In this document: piece after piece, positions 6,358 through 12,688 of the stretch
Layout: every line of letters begins with the position of its first letter
Numbering within the stretch: the first letter of the stretch is position 1
Program-made: the position numbers and the translations under genes
The notes under the pieces: generated by a model
The model's input: only the letters and a program-made list of their open reading frames with translations
Told to the model about the DNA's origin: nothing
The model's database searches: none
Source: Synechococcaceae bacterium Bin_79_3
GTDB taxonomy: Bacteria; Cyanobacteriota; Cyanobacteriia; PCC-6307; Cyanobiaceae
Assembly (NCBI GenBank): GCA_009914645.1
Contig: VFLB01000240.1
Location: 1 to 12,688 of the forward strand
DNA length: 12,688 nt
Direction of reading: 5' to 3'

Positions 6358-7877
6358 AGGGCTGGTGGGGATGCTGGAGGCAGCACAGGAGGCGCTGGGG
6401 TTACGCGGTTTTCGCTGCCGGCTGTGATCGAAAGATTGGGATCGTATACGGCTTGGTTTGGCGCTATCGCAGGAGCTGATTCGTAGTTTTCAGGAGCAGG
6501 TAGATCAGGCGCTCTTGATGCCGGATTAACAGAGGTGCCCAAACCAATACCTGCTCCTGGGAGTTCTGGGATACTGGGTGCTGCAGCTGAATTAAGTGCA
6601 AGGGCAGGATCTGCGGTGATGGGTGGTTCTCGCATCGGTGCCGCACTTGAGGGGCGAGAGGCGGTTGGTGATTTTGATGGCGACCAAAACAAGCGGGCAA
6701 TTGGCACCACTCCTTTTTCCATTAAACGGTTTAAACCTGCCATTGCCCTATCCATAACCTGGCCGCCCAATTTGAAACTGCAATCCACAGGGTTGGAGCA
6801 ACCGCTGCCCCTCCCCAGAGGATTGATATTTGCCAGAGGATTGCCTTGGAGATGAAAATATCTTGGTTCGAGCTTGAGCATGTAAGGCACGTGCACAAAG
6901 CTGGTGGCGCCACCGCTGATCCAATTGGCATCTTCTTCGCTGAAGCCTTTTACGCCGGGAATAATGAAACGGCTTTTTGAAGCATGATCAGGCATGTAAG
7001 CAGCAACTAAACCTCTACTGCGTGCTAGTTCTTTGGTTTGCTCGAGGGTGAGGCCATCGCGGCTCATGAATACCTCTAAGCGGCCATCAGTACGCAAACC
7101 CAAAACCATGCGCACCCTGGGCAGGAAATAGCGAATTTGCTGACCCATGCTCACGCTGTAGGCCCCTTTGTATTCACTGGGGGGAGATTGCATGTTGTTA
7201 TATAGCGAATGCAAACCACCAATAAATGTTTCGTATTCCCCCGCTCTGGCATCAGTTAATTCTCCATAACCAAAGTCAACCTTGCCTTGGTGAGTAATAC
7301 CCATGTAGGCGCGTTGCCGGGCTGCGCTGCGGTTTCTTCCTCGCCAAATTTGATTGCCAAGTTTGATATCGCCGAGGGGAACAGTTACCTCTTGATCTGG
7401 ATCGTTGTAGCGCTCATACATTGGCCCACTTACAAAAGCTAGAGCTTTGTTGTCGTTGAAGGCTTCTTGCTCGCGATCCCAACCCTCAAGCATGCCGAAA
7501 GCCACTTTGCGGGGATCAAAATTGAGGGCATAAACATCGTTATCGGGTAGATACTGAAAGCTTTCGTTTGTGGCATTCAGGCTGGCCAGGCTGGTTTGGT
7601 TGTTGCCGGGTGCTCGACGGTTGCTTGAGGGGGCAATCGCCACCAAAAATGTGAGGGCGGCAAGGGGCACTCCAATTGCACTCCAACCAAGCCAGCTGAG
7701 GCGACGTTTAAAAACACTGATTTTTTGCTCGTTTTTGCTCCTGCGTTTTGTTTTAGCCGGTGTTGCGGCATTCTTGCCTTTCGCAACTCTGCCAAGTGGT
7801 TTTGGCGCAGAACGTCTCCTACCTCTTGAAGAGGCTGTTGCCGCCAACTCAGTGCTGCTCTTGCGGCCACTGCCCAT
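6354..7877 (-). CDS. Membrane-anchored protein of unknown function with Pro-rich tail
   Basis: The protein has 507 residues. Residues 1-60 are very basic and low in complexity (many Arg, Lys, Ser, Ala), followed by one transmembrane segment at about 61-81. By the positive-inside rule the rest lies outside the cytoplasm. A folded domain spans about 100-400. It has strands such as VRMVLGLRTDGRLEVFMSRDG (about 255-275), which remind me loosely of the phosphodiester glycosidase (NAGPA/DUF2233) fold, but I do not see that family's DGG signature, so this is only a guess. Cys360 and Cys366, in GCSNPVDCSFKL, are its only cysteines and probably form a disulphide loop. Residues about 399-507 are rich in Pro, Ala and Ser and are likely disordered. 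It lies 67 bases downstream of nadA on the same strand, with no clear Shine-Dalgarno sequence. The stop interlocks with that of the CBS gene. Confidence 0.8.
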   Translation of the reverse strand: MGSGRKSSTELAATASSRGRRRSAPKPLGRVAKGKNAATPAKTKRRSKNEQKISVFKRRLSWLGWSAIGVPLAALTFLVAIAPSSNRRAPGNNQTSLASLNATNESFQYLPDNDVYALNFDPRKVAFGMLEGWDREQEAFNDNKALAFVSGPMYERYNDPDQEVTVPLGDIKLGNQIWRGRNRSAARQRAYMGITHQGKVDFGYGELTDARAGEYETFIGGLHSLYNNMQSPPSEYKGAYSVSMGQQIRYFLPRVRMVLGLRTDGRLEVFMSRDGLTLEQTKELARSRGLVAAYMPDHASKSRFIIPGVKGFSEEDANWISGGATSFVHVPYMLKLEPRYFHLQGNPLANINPLGRGSGCSNPVDCSFKLGGQVMDRAMAGLNRLMEKGVVPIARLFWSPSKSPTASRPSSAAPMREPPITADPALALNSAAAPSIPELPGAGIGLGTSVNPASRAPDLPAPENYESAPAIAPNQAVYDPNLSITAGSENRVTPAPPVLPPASPPAL

Positions 7878-7899
7878 TAGCTAAAGCAAACACTTTTAG

Positions 7900-7906
7900 T
7901 TATATA
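7900..7906 (-). promoter_or_regulatory. Possible -10 element before the membrane-anchored protein gene
   Basis: The 67-base gap between nadA and the 507-residue gene is A+T rich. On the minus strand it holds TTATATA about 23 bases before the ATG, a plausible -10 box. I see no matching -35 hexamer at normal spacing, and read-through from nadA is equally possible. Confidence 0.25.
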
Positions 7907-7944
7907 AGCAAATAAATCAATTTGCACCAGCATTGCAGGACACT

Positions 7945-8889
7945 TCAGCTACTTAGTTGCAGCATTTTTTTGATTGGGGCTAGAGCCCTAAGCCGCAGGC
8001 TTTCCTCAAGATTGATGGCAGGAGCCATAGTTTTTAAACAATTTTCCAATTTATCAAGGTTGTTTAAACGCATATAAGGGCAAGCATTACAGCTGCAGCC
8101 GTCAAGACCAGGTACCTCATAAAACTCCTTATGGGGAGCAGCTTTACGCATCTGGTGCAGGATCCCTGGCTCAGTGAGCACAATGAAAGATGAAGCAGAA
8201 CTTGTTTTGCTGTGCGATAGCAATTTGCTGGTTGAACCAATGAAATCGGCTAGATCGAGCAGGTGGCTTTGGCATTCCGGATGGGCAATTAGCTCCGCTT
8301 TGGGATGGGCGGCTTTTAATTTGAAAACAGCTGCCTCACTGAAGGTTTCATGCACAATGCAATTGCCCGGCCAAAGCACAAGCTTGCGACCGGTTTGTTT
8401 TTGCACCCAGTTACCCAAGTTTTGATCTGGTGCAAAAAGTATTCCTTGCTCTTCAGGAATTGATTGCACCATTGCCACCGCATTGCTGCTGGTGCAGATC
8501 AAATCGCTTTGTGCCTTTATTGCTGCGGAGCAATTGATGTAGCTGATCACCACATGGTCTGGATGATCAGCTCGAAATTGAGCAAATTCATCCGGGCTAC
8601 AGGCGTCAACAAGTGAACAGCCAGCATTTAAATCTGGCAGAAGCACAGTTTTATTGGGGCTGAGGATCTTTGCCGTTTCAGCCATAAAATGGACTCCGCA
8701 AAAAACAATTACCTCTGCATCGGTGGCAGCAGCTTTGCGGGATAGCTCAAGGGAATCGCCGATGAAATCCGCCACATCTTGGATTTCTTCTTCTTGGTAG
8801 TAGTGGGCAAGGATTACAGCTTTGCGCTGAGCTTTTAAATCAGCAATTCGCTGAATTTGGTCGCTGAGTGGGGCGCTGCTTACGAACAT
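7945..8889 (-). CDS. nadA: Quinolinate synthase A
   Basis: NadA is a cytoplasmic [4Fe-4S] enzyme. It condenses iminoaspartate (made by NadB) with dihydroxyacetone phosphate to give quinolinate for NAD synthesis. The protein has 314 residues from the ATG at 8889. Family motifs are clear: [19 protein letters not shown] (about 24-42, with the HYY substrate-binding residues), [23 protein letters not shown] with cluster ligand Cys64, [22 protein letters not shown] with the second Cys, AHPEC, and the C-terminal CSCNACPYM cluster with the third ligand. All three expected cluster cysteine regions are present, so it should be active and oxygen sensitive. A start at 8943 would add 18 residues that overlap the divergent phosphoesterase gene and is rejected. 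The gene may be co-transcribed with the 507-residue protein gene downstream; that partner has no evident link to NAD. Confidence 0.97.
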   Translation of the reverse strand: MFVSSAPLSDQIQRIADLKAQRKAVILAHYYQEEEIQDVADFIGDSLELSRKAAATDAEVIVFCGVHFMAETAKILSPNKTVLLPDLNAGCSLVDACSPDEFAQFRADHPDHVVISYINCSAAIKAQSDLICTSSNAVAMVQSIPEEQGILFAPDQNLGNWVQKQTGRKLVLWPGNCIVHETFSEAAVFKLKAAHPKAELIAHPECQSHLLDLADFIGSTSKLLSHSKTSSASSFIVLTEPGILHQMRKAAPHKEFYEVPGLDGCSCNACPYMRLNNLDKLENCLKTMAPAINLEESLRLRALAPIKKMLQLSS

Positions 8890-8934
8890 GCGTGAGCCTG
8901 CCGAGGGAGGATGCAAGCAGCCTAGAAAGTTACA

Positions 8935-8940
8935 AGGGAG
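8935..8940 (+). promoter_or_regulatory. Strong ribosome binding site that sets a GTG start
   Basis: AGGGAG followed by CATTT and then GTG at 8946. It is one of only two convincing Shine-Dalgarno sequences in the window (the other is at 12636-12639) and decides the start of the phosphoesterase gene. Confidence 0.7.
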
Positions 8941-8945
8941 CATTT

Positions 8946-9800
8946 GTGCTGAAACTGGCCATTGCCGGAGATCTTCATGGCCAGTGGGACCACCACGACG
9001 ATGCAGTGATGGCTCAACTTGCTCCAGATGCCCTTTTGGTAGTTGGCGACTTGGCAGACGGGGATGTGCGGTTACCCCTGCGCCTACGCAAATTGACTGT
9101 GCCGGTTGCTTGCGTGCTCGGAAATCACGATGCCGCCAAAGACAGTTCTGGTCGCACTCTTGGTCGCATGGAGCAGGCCCTTGGTGAATTGCATTGCGGT
9201 TGGGGTTTGCGTTTGTTAGATCCCCCCGGATTAGCGGTGGTGGGTGGTAGACCCGGCAGTGCTGGAGGAGGATTTCGGCTGTCGGAGGCGGTTAAATCCC
9301 ATTGGGGGGTTATGAACCTTTTTGATTCCGCCAACCGCATCATCAAGGCTGCCTTGAGTGCTCCTGCCGGAATACCTCTTGTGATGCTTTCCCATGCCGG
9401 CCCCAGCGGCCTTGGCAGTGCTGCCGCTGATCTCTGCGGAAAAGACTGGAAGCCTCCAGCCTGTGATTGGGGCGACCAAGATCTTCAAGAAGCAATACTG
9501 CGCATACGCAAGCAAAGGCCAGTGCCCTTAGTAGTTTTTGGTCATATGCACCACCGCTTACGCCGAGGCGCGGGCAACCGCCGCACTTTGCATCGCGACC
9601 GGCAAGGGACGATTTATCTAAACGCTGCCTGCGTGCCACGTCATCGTGAATGCAGTGAATACGGCCCTTTAAGGCATTTTAGCTGGGTGGAAATGGATAC
9701 CAACGGCAGTGTTTTGCTGGCGTCCCATCGTTGGTATCAACCGAATGGCACTTTGGTGGAAGAACACATACTGCCGTTAGCTAACAGTGGCCCATGCTGA
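8946..9800 (+). CDS. Metallophosphoesterase, TIGR04168-like
   Basis: The protein has 284 residues from a GTG start at 8946. This start is chosen because AGGGAG (8935-8940) lies at the ideal five-base spacing and the enzyme core begins at once. All motifs of the calcineurin-like metallophosphoesterase fold are present: GDLHG (8-12, metal ligands Asp9 and His11), VVGDLADG (32-39, Asp35), GNHD (59-62, Asn60 and His61), SHAG and FGHMHHR. The substrate cannot be read from the motifs. The overall plan, including a GGFRLSE-like segment and a long C-terminal part with LNAACVPRH, fits the cyanobacterial and plant TIGR04168 family as I recall it. A longer reading from 8868 would run through the start of nadA and is unlikely. 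The end overlaps the next gene by seven bases (ATGCTGA), so the two are almost surely co-translated. Confidence 0.87.
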   Translation: MLKLAIAGDLHGQWDHHDDAVMAQLAPDALLVVGDLADGDVRLPLRLRKLTVPVACVLGNHDAAKDSSGRTLGRMEQALGELHCGWGLRLLDPPGLAVVGGRPGSAGGGFRLSEAVKSHWGVMNLFDSANRIIKAALSAPAGIPLVMLSHAGPSGLGSAAADLCGKDWKPPACDWGDQDLQEAILRIRKQRPVPLVVFGHMHHRLRRGAGNRRTLHRDRQGTIYLNAACVPRHRECSEYGPLRHFSWVEMDTNGSVLLASHRWYQPNGTLVEEHILPLANSGPC

Positions 9801-10891
9801 TTGTGGCCTGCATAAGTGGCCATGGTTACGGTCATGGCTCAAGGGTGGCGGCACTTTTGGCGGCGTTGCAGAGGCTTGAACCCCATTGTCGTTTTGTGCT
9901 CTCAACGCCACTTCCAAAAAAATTTCTAAACCAAACATTTGCAGCAATTCCCCACATTCACCATAATTTTCAATGGGATGTTGGGGTTATTCAGGCGGAT
10001 GCTTTAGCTAGTGATCCCCTAGCCACATTGAAAGCGCTAGATGAACTGGAGCCCAAACTGGCAGCCCAGGTGGAGAAGCAAGTTGCCTTAATAATGGCTC
10101 TGAGGTGCCCTGGGGAGGCAGCCCTTGTATTGGCTGATGTTCCGCCTGCTGCAGTGCTGTTAGCTGAAGCTCTTGGTGTGCCCTTGGTGTGGCAAGCAAA
10201 TTTTGGCTGGGATTCTATATATCAAGAACTGGGTGGCCCTTTGCTTAGTTGGGCTACGCAAAGCAATCAGCTCTACCGCCGCGGTGCTGCCACTCTGCGC
10301 TGTCCTTTTTCGCTTGGAATGGATTGGGATTTGCCGCTGAAGCAAATTGGTTTGAGTGCGGGAACACCAAGTTTTACCAGCCATGAACTTCGGCAAAGAT
10401 TTGGCTGGGGCTGGGAAAAGCAAAAAACAGCACTGCTGAGTTTTGGCGGCATCGGTTTTGCTTGCAAGCATCAGTTGCTGGAGCAATGGCCTGATTGGGG
10501 TTTTGTTGTTACAGACCCTGAATTAGCTAGAGCCTCTAACGCCAGGCTGTTGCCTGCTGATCTGCGGCCCCTTGATTTGATGCCGATCTGCAGCGTGGTG
10601 ATTACAAAACCCGGCTACAGCACTTTTTGTGAAGCCTTGGGCCAGGGCCTTGGCGTGATTGCGGTTGAACGGCAGGGCTTTGCGGAGGCGGAGGTTCTCA
10701 TGGCGGGATTAAAAGAACATGGATGGCATCGCCATTTGAGTTTGGCTGCTTTCTTGGCGGGGGAATGGCAGCTAAATACTCCATTAATCACCCCCACAAA
10801 ACAGGCGCTCCCCAGGGGTGGTGAAATTGAAGCAGCCCAGTTTTTACTTGAATTATTAAAAACAAATAATTGTGAGGCAGGCTGCCTCTAG
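9794..10891 (+). CDS. Glycosyltransferase-like protein (GT-B / family 28-like)
   Basis: The protein has 365 residues. It begins with a strand and loop CISGHGYGHGSR (6-17), the glycine/His-rich motif found at the start of GT-B nucleotide-sugar transferases of the MurG/UGT type and in the N-terminal part of L-arabinokinase-like proteins (GHG-GH-R). The second half has a strand with LLSFGGIG (214-221) and the donor-site-like segment ITKPGYSTFCEALGQGLGVIAVE (270-292), followed by a GFAEAE helix. This is a GT-B pattern: N-terminal acceptor domain, C-terminal nucleotide-sugar domain. Acceptor and sugar are unknown. No signal peptide or transmembrane segment is seen. The ATG overlaps the stop of the phosphoesterase gene by seven bases and has no Shine-Dalgarno sequence of its own, so it depends on coupling. 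A 6-base inverted repeat at the end of the gene (GAGGCA and TGCCTC, 10874-10888) has no T-run. Confidence 0.78.
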   Translation: MLIVACISGHGYGHGSRVAALLAALQRLEPHCRFVLSTPLPKKFLNQTFAAIPHIHHNFQWDVGVIQADALASDPLATLKALDELEPKLAAQVEKQVALIMALRCPGEAALVLADVPPAAVLLAEALGVPLVWQANFGWDSIYQELGGPLLSWATQSNQLYRRGAATLRCPFSLGMDWDLPLKQIGLSAGTPSFTSHELRQRFGWGWEKQKTALLSFGGIGFACKHQLLEQWPDWGFVVTDPELARASNARLLPADLRPLDLMPICSVVITKPGYSTFCEALGQGLGVIAVERQGFAEAEVLMAGLKEHGWHRHLSLAAFLAGEWQLNTPLITPTKQALPRGGEIEAAQFLLELLKTNNCEAGCL

Positions 10892-10979
10892 GCAGTAGAC
10901 AATTTATTTTCTGGTCAGTGATTAATCAGAGCAGGATTTTTTCGACCATATTCACTCAGTCCGTTTCTGAAAAGAACTC

Positions 10980-11783
10980 GTGAGCGGCAGAATTTTATTT
11001 TTAGTGAAACTTCAACTTGAACGTTTGAATTTTTCCTTACCTACCGCAACTGCCTTTAAAGGCACTTTATTCCTCTTTTGCGGCTGCTTGGCACTCATGC
11101 CGCCTGCACTGGCAGTTACTGCTTCCTCTAAGGACGAAGGATCCAAAGAGTTTGGTGATCGGGCGCCGAAGCATCTGGCTCAATTCTCCTTCCCTCGCCT
11201 TCAGTTTCCTGGTTTTCCCAGTGCTCCTCGCATTTTTGCAATCACCGCTGAACGTCGTGCCTTGCTTAATACGATTCGCTACGCGGAAGGCACCTGGAAA
11301 GAAGGAGCAGATCTTGGTTATCGGGTGATGTTTGGCGGCAGCTTGATGGATTCTCTTGAGCGCCACCCAGACAAAGTGAATTACACCACCGGTTATGCCA
11401 GTGCTGCTGCTGGGGCATATCAGTTCATGCCGGCCACCTGGGGGCTTGTTGTTAGGGCTATGGGCTTAGCCGGTTTTAACCCACAAGTGCAAGATCAAGC
11501 CGCTCTTTTCTTGATCCAGAAGCGAGGTGCATTAGCACTAGCCGATCAAGGCATCCTCAGCGCTGAATTAGCAGCAAAATTAGCTCCGGAGTGGGCATCT
11601 TTCCCCACCCTCAGGGGCAGCAGCTACTACGGACAGCCAGTGAAGCGCCTAACTGAGTTACAGCGTTTTTACGAAGCAAATCTGAACCGCCTGCAGGGCC
11701 GTGTGCCGATGGCTAAAACAGTTCCTCAAGCAGCTCCACCCTGCTCAGATAACAGCCTTGATTGCGCTTTAAAAAGTTTTTAA
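10980..11783 (+). CDS. Secreted lambda-endolysin-like glycoside hydrolase (GH104)
   Basis: The protein has 267 residues from a GTG at 10980; a GTG at 11004 is an alternative. A hydrophobic segment (about 29-46, ending PPALA) is a likely signal peptide after a rather long, basic N-terminal region. Residues about 91-240 resemble the phage lambda R lysozyme, a lytic transglycosylase that cleaves peptidoglycan with formation of a 1,6-anhydro bond. Matches are RALLNTIRYAEGT with the catalytic Glu at 103, GYRVMFGGSL, SAAAGAYQFMPATW, a QDQAALFLI helix followed by KRGAL, EWASFPTL and YGQPVKRL. The segment 50-90 is a linker. The only cysteines left after signal cleavage are Cys255 and Cys262 in the tail (CSDNSLDCALK). 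There is no holin, spanin or other phage gene nearby, so it is probably a host wall-remodelling enzyme. It is 88 bases from the glycosyltransferase-like gene; no Shine-Dalgarno sequence was found. Confidence 0.88.
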   Translation: MSGRILFLVKLQLERLNFSLPTATAFKGTLFLFCGCLALMPPALAVTASSKDEGSKEFGDRAPKHLAQFSFPRLQFPGFPSAPRIFAITAERRALLNTIRYAEGTWKEGADLGYRVMFGGSLMDSLERHPDKVNYTTGYASAAAGAYQFMPATWGLVVRAMGLAGFNPQVQDQAALFLIQKRGALALADQGILSAELAAKLAPEWASFPTLRGSSYYGQPVKRLTELQRFYEANLNRLQGRVPMAKTVPQAAPPCSDNSLDCALKSF

Positions 11784-11799
11784 GCGCTAACTAATTTTT
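11764..11799 (+). terminator. Possible terminator overlapping the end of the GH104 gene
   Basis: GCGCTT (11764-11769) and AAGCGC (11782-11787) can pair, and inside them AAAAA (11771-11775) can pair with TTTTT (11777-11781) apart from a one-base bulge. A T-run (ATTTTT, 11794-11799) follows after about six bases on the + strand. The hairpin contains the GH104 stop and touches the stop of the convergent gene. The late T-run makes this a weak call. Confidence 0.35.
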
Positions 11800-12596
11800 G
11801 CTGATCCAGGTTTTGGCAATGTTTTAAGGGCAATTACATATGCCAATCCAGCACTAGTTAAGAAACCGAGGCAATTTGCTGCTAACGGCATTAAATCTGA
11901 AGTTCGAGTGAGGATTGGAGCTAAACCAAAAAATGCAAAAATTAGTAGCCAAAGGGGAGCCATAAGTAAAAGCCAATTCCAAGCAATCTTGATGCCTTCT
12001 TTTCTAGGAAAAGCTGCAAAACCAGCAACAAGGCCTCCAAGTATTGAGGCGGCAAAAGTGAGAAGCCATTGCTCCTGGGGGAGTCCGGGCACTACTTGGC
12101 AACCACCTTTGTTCAAACAGAATTCAACTGCAGCTAAAGAATCAACAATTGCCCCATCTTCGCCATTGTCTTTTACATAATATTGATTGCCAAATCTGGT
12201 TTGCAGCTCCACCCAATAGGTGCGGGGCATCAAAGCAAACAAGGCTTCTCCCACGTTGAAATTAAGCAGGTTGCCACCGCGGGGATCTGCAACCAACAGC
12301 AGGCTGCGTTCATCTAAATCCCAATATTGTTTTATCGCTAGGCCAGGGGTGCGGTCGTATTGGGTAAGAACCCTCAACTTCCAGCCGCTTTTGGCCTCAA
12401 AATCGGTGAGTTCCGTTTCAAGAGACTCTCTTTGCTGGTCTGTGAGGGCTTTGGCCAGATCGATTACTGGGGTTGGATGATCAGGCAATAAATCGGCGTT
12501 GTCGTAAGCCATAGCAGGCTCCGCCGGCATAAATGCCGTAGAACAAATAAGCAATAGCCCCAACAACCACCTAGAAACCGCCCCAATAGAAATCAC
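11787..12596 (-). CDS. Psb32-like TPM-domain thylakoid protein
   Basis: The protein has 269 residues from a GTG at 12596. A signal peptide covers 1-30 (hydrophobic 11-23, cleavage after PAMA, mature start YDNADLLPDH). Residues about 40-165 form a TPM domain (TLP18.3/Psb32 family), with TPVIDLAKALT, a long helix, the strand GWKLRVLTQY (71-80), DERSLLLVADPRGGNLLNFNVG (95-116) and PRTYWVELQTRFGNQ. Cys160 and Cys166 could form a disulphide. Three hydrophobic segments follow (about 177-196, 206-229 and 237-257), so the TPM domain would sit in the lumen on a membrane anchor. Psb32 in cyanobacteria and TLP18.3 in plants help photosystem II repair after light damage. I give the family with confidence; the exact orthology needs a tree. 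The stop is three bases from that of the GH104 gene. The GTG has no good Shine-Dalgarno sequence. Confidence 0.88.
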   Translation of the reverse strand: MISIGAVSRWLLGLLLICSTAFMPAEPAMAYDNADLLPDHPTPVIDLAKALTDQQRESLETELTDFEAKSGWKLRVLTQYDRTPGLAIKQYWDLDERSLLLVADPRGGNLLNFNVGEALFALMPRTYWVELQTRFGNQYYVKDNGEDGAIVDSLAAVEFCLNKGGCQVVPGLPQEQWLLTFAASILGGLVAGFAAFPRKEGIKIAWNWLLLMAPLWLLIFAFFGLAPILTRTSDLMPLAANCLGFLTSAGLAYVIALKTLPKPGSAKIS

Positions 12597-12644
12597 AGCA
12601 ACTCAATCCACTAAAACTCATTGTTATCGATCCATGGAGCAGCT

Positions 12645-12688
12645 GTGGCTGACAACTCACAACTTTGGTTGCAGCAGCTTTTAGCTCA
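12645..12688 (+). CDS. Start of an unknown gene, cut by the window edge
   Basis: A GTG at 12645 has GGAG (12636-12639) five bases upstream and opens a frame reading VADNSQLWLQQLLA to the last base. The spacing of the Shine-Dalgarno sequence and the helical start support a real gene, divergent from the Psb32-like gene with 48 bases between them. Only fourteen codons are visible, so the product cannot be named. The ATG at 12634 is in another frame and stops after sixteen codons. Confidence 0.5.
   Translation, partial: MADNSQLWLQQLLA

Noticed and set aside
6535..6855. Forward-strand open frame of 106 codons
   Set aside because: It is antisense to the Pro/Ala-rich tail of a clear gene, where skewed composition opens other frames.
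7570..7884. Forward-strand open frame of 104 codons opposite the 507-residue gene
   Set aside because: It is a low-complexity frame antisense to the basic N-terminal coding region, with no family likeness or ribosome site.
10160..10486. Minus-strand open frame of 108 codons inside the glycosyltransferase-like gene
   Set aside because: It lies fully opposite a well-supported coding region and shows no recognisable domain.
10874..10895. Terminator at the end of the glycosyltransferase-like gene
   Set aside because: Two mutually exclusive short hairpins are possible (GAGGCA/TGCCTC and CTGCC/GGCAG), but no T-run follows directly.
10980..11783. Prophage remnant
   Set aside because: Only a single endolysin-like gene; it has a signal peptide, and its neighbours are ordinary cyanobacterial genes with no integrase, att repeats, holin or structural genes.
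12634..12684. ATG-started reading frame at the right edge
   Set aside because: It stops after sixteen codons; the overlapping GTG frame at 12645 has a well-spaced ribosome site and stays open.

Overview
The window looks like core chromosome of a unicellular picocyanobacterium of the Synechococcus/Cyanobium/Prochlorococcus group. This is inferred from gene content: a Psb32-type thylakoid TPM protein, a DUF3685/Ycf55-like protein, a CSP41b-like protein, a photosystem I accumulation factor-like protein, Nif11-like small proteins and a TIGR04168-like phosphoesterase. No tRNA, rRNA, CRISPR array, transposase or phage gene cluster was seen. There are thirteen complete protein genes and one gene cut by the right edge.

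Layout. Positions 1-135 hold the end of an upstream transcript, with a textbook intrinsic terminator at 79-104. Two small + strand genes follow (136-525 and 594-851), both Nif11-like; the first is an internal tandem duplication. They converge on a four-gene minus-strand cluster read from right to left: hisA (4335-3562), a Fur-family regulator (3544-3128), a DUF3685/Ycf55-like protein with a degenerate receiver domain (3127-1439), and a cysteine-free thioredoxin-like exported protein (1414-860). hisA is divergent from a CSP41b-like gene (4401-5321). That gene converges on pgsA (5854-5318), which is divergent from a two-CBS-domain gene (5890-6357). The CBS gene converges on a 507-residue membrane-anchored protein of unknown function (7877-6354), which lies downstream of nadA (8889-7945). 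nadA is divergent from a translationally coupled pair, a metallophosphoesterase (8946-9800) and a glycosyltransferase-like gene (9794-10891). A secreted lambda-endolysin-like GH104 protein (10980-11783) then converges on a Psb32-like TPM gene (12596-11787). A new + strand gene begins at 12645 and leaves the window.

How they fit together. Several products point to thylakoid and photosystem upkeep: the PSI accumulation factor-like protein, the Ycf55-like protein, phosphatidylglycerol synthesis by PgsA, Psb32-like photosystem II repair, and CSP41b-like RNA handling. The rest are housekeeping (histidine, NAD), metal or redox regulation (Fur), nucleotide sensing (CBS) and cell wall (GH104).

The genome is very compact. 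All four convergent junctions have between a 4-base overlap and an 8-base gap. Base composition is uneven: the left 3.1 kb is clearly richer in A+T than 4.4-10.9 kb. I see no clear new multi-gene system. The best candidates for follow-up are the Nif11-like pair, an inverted repeat at the hisA/fur junction, and a two-cysteine motif shared by two exported proteins.
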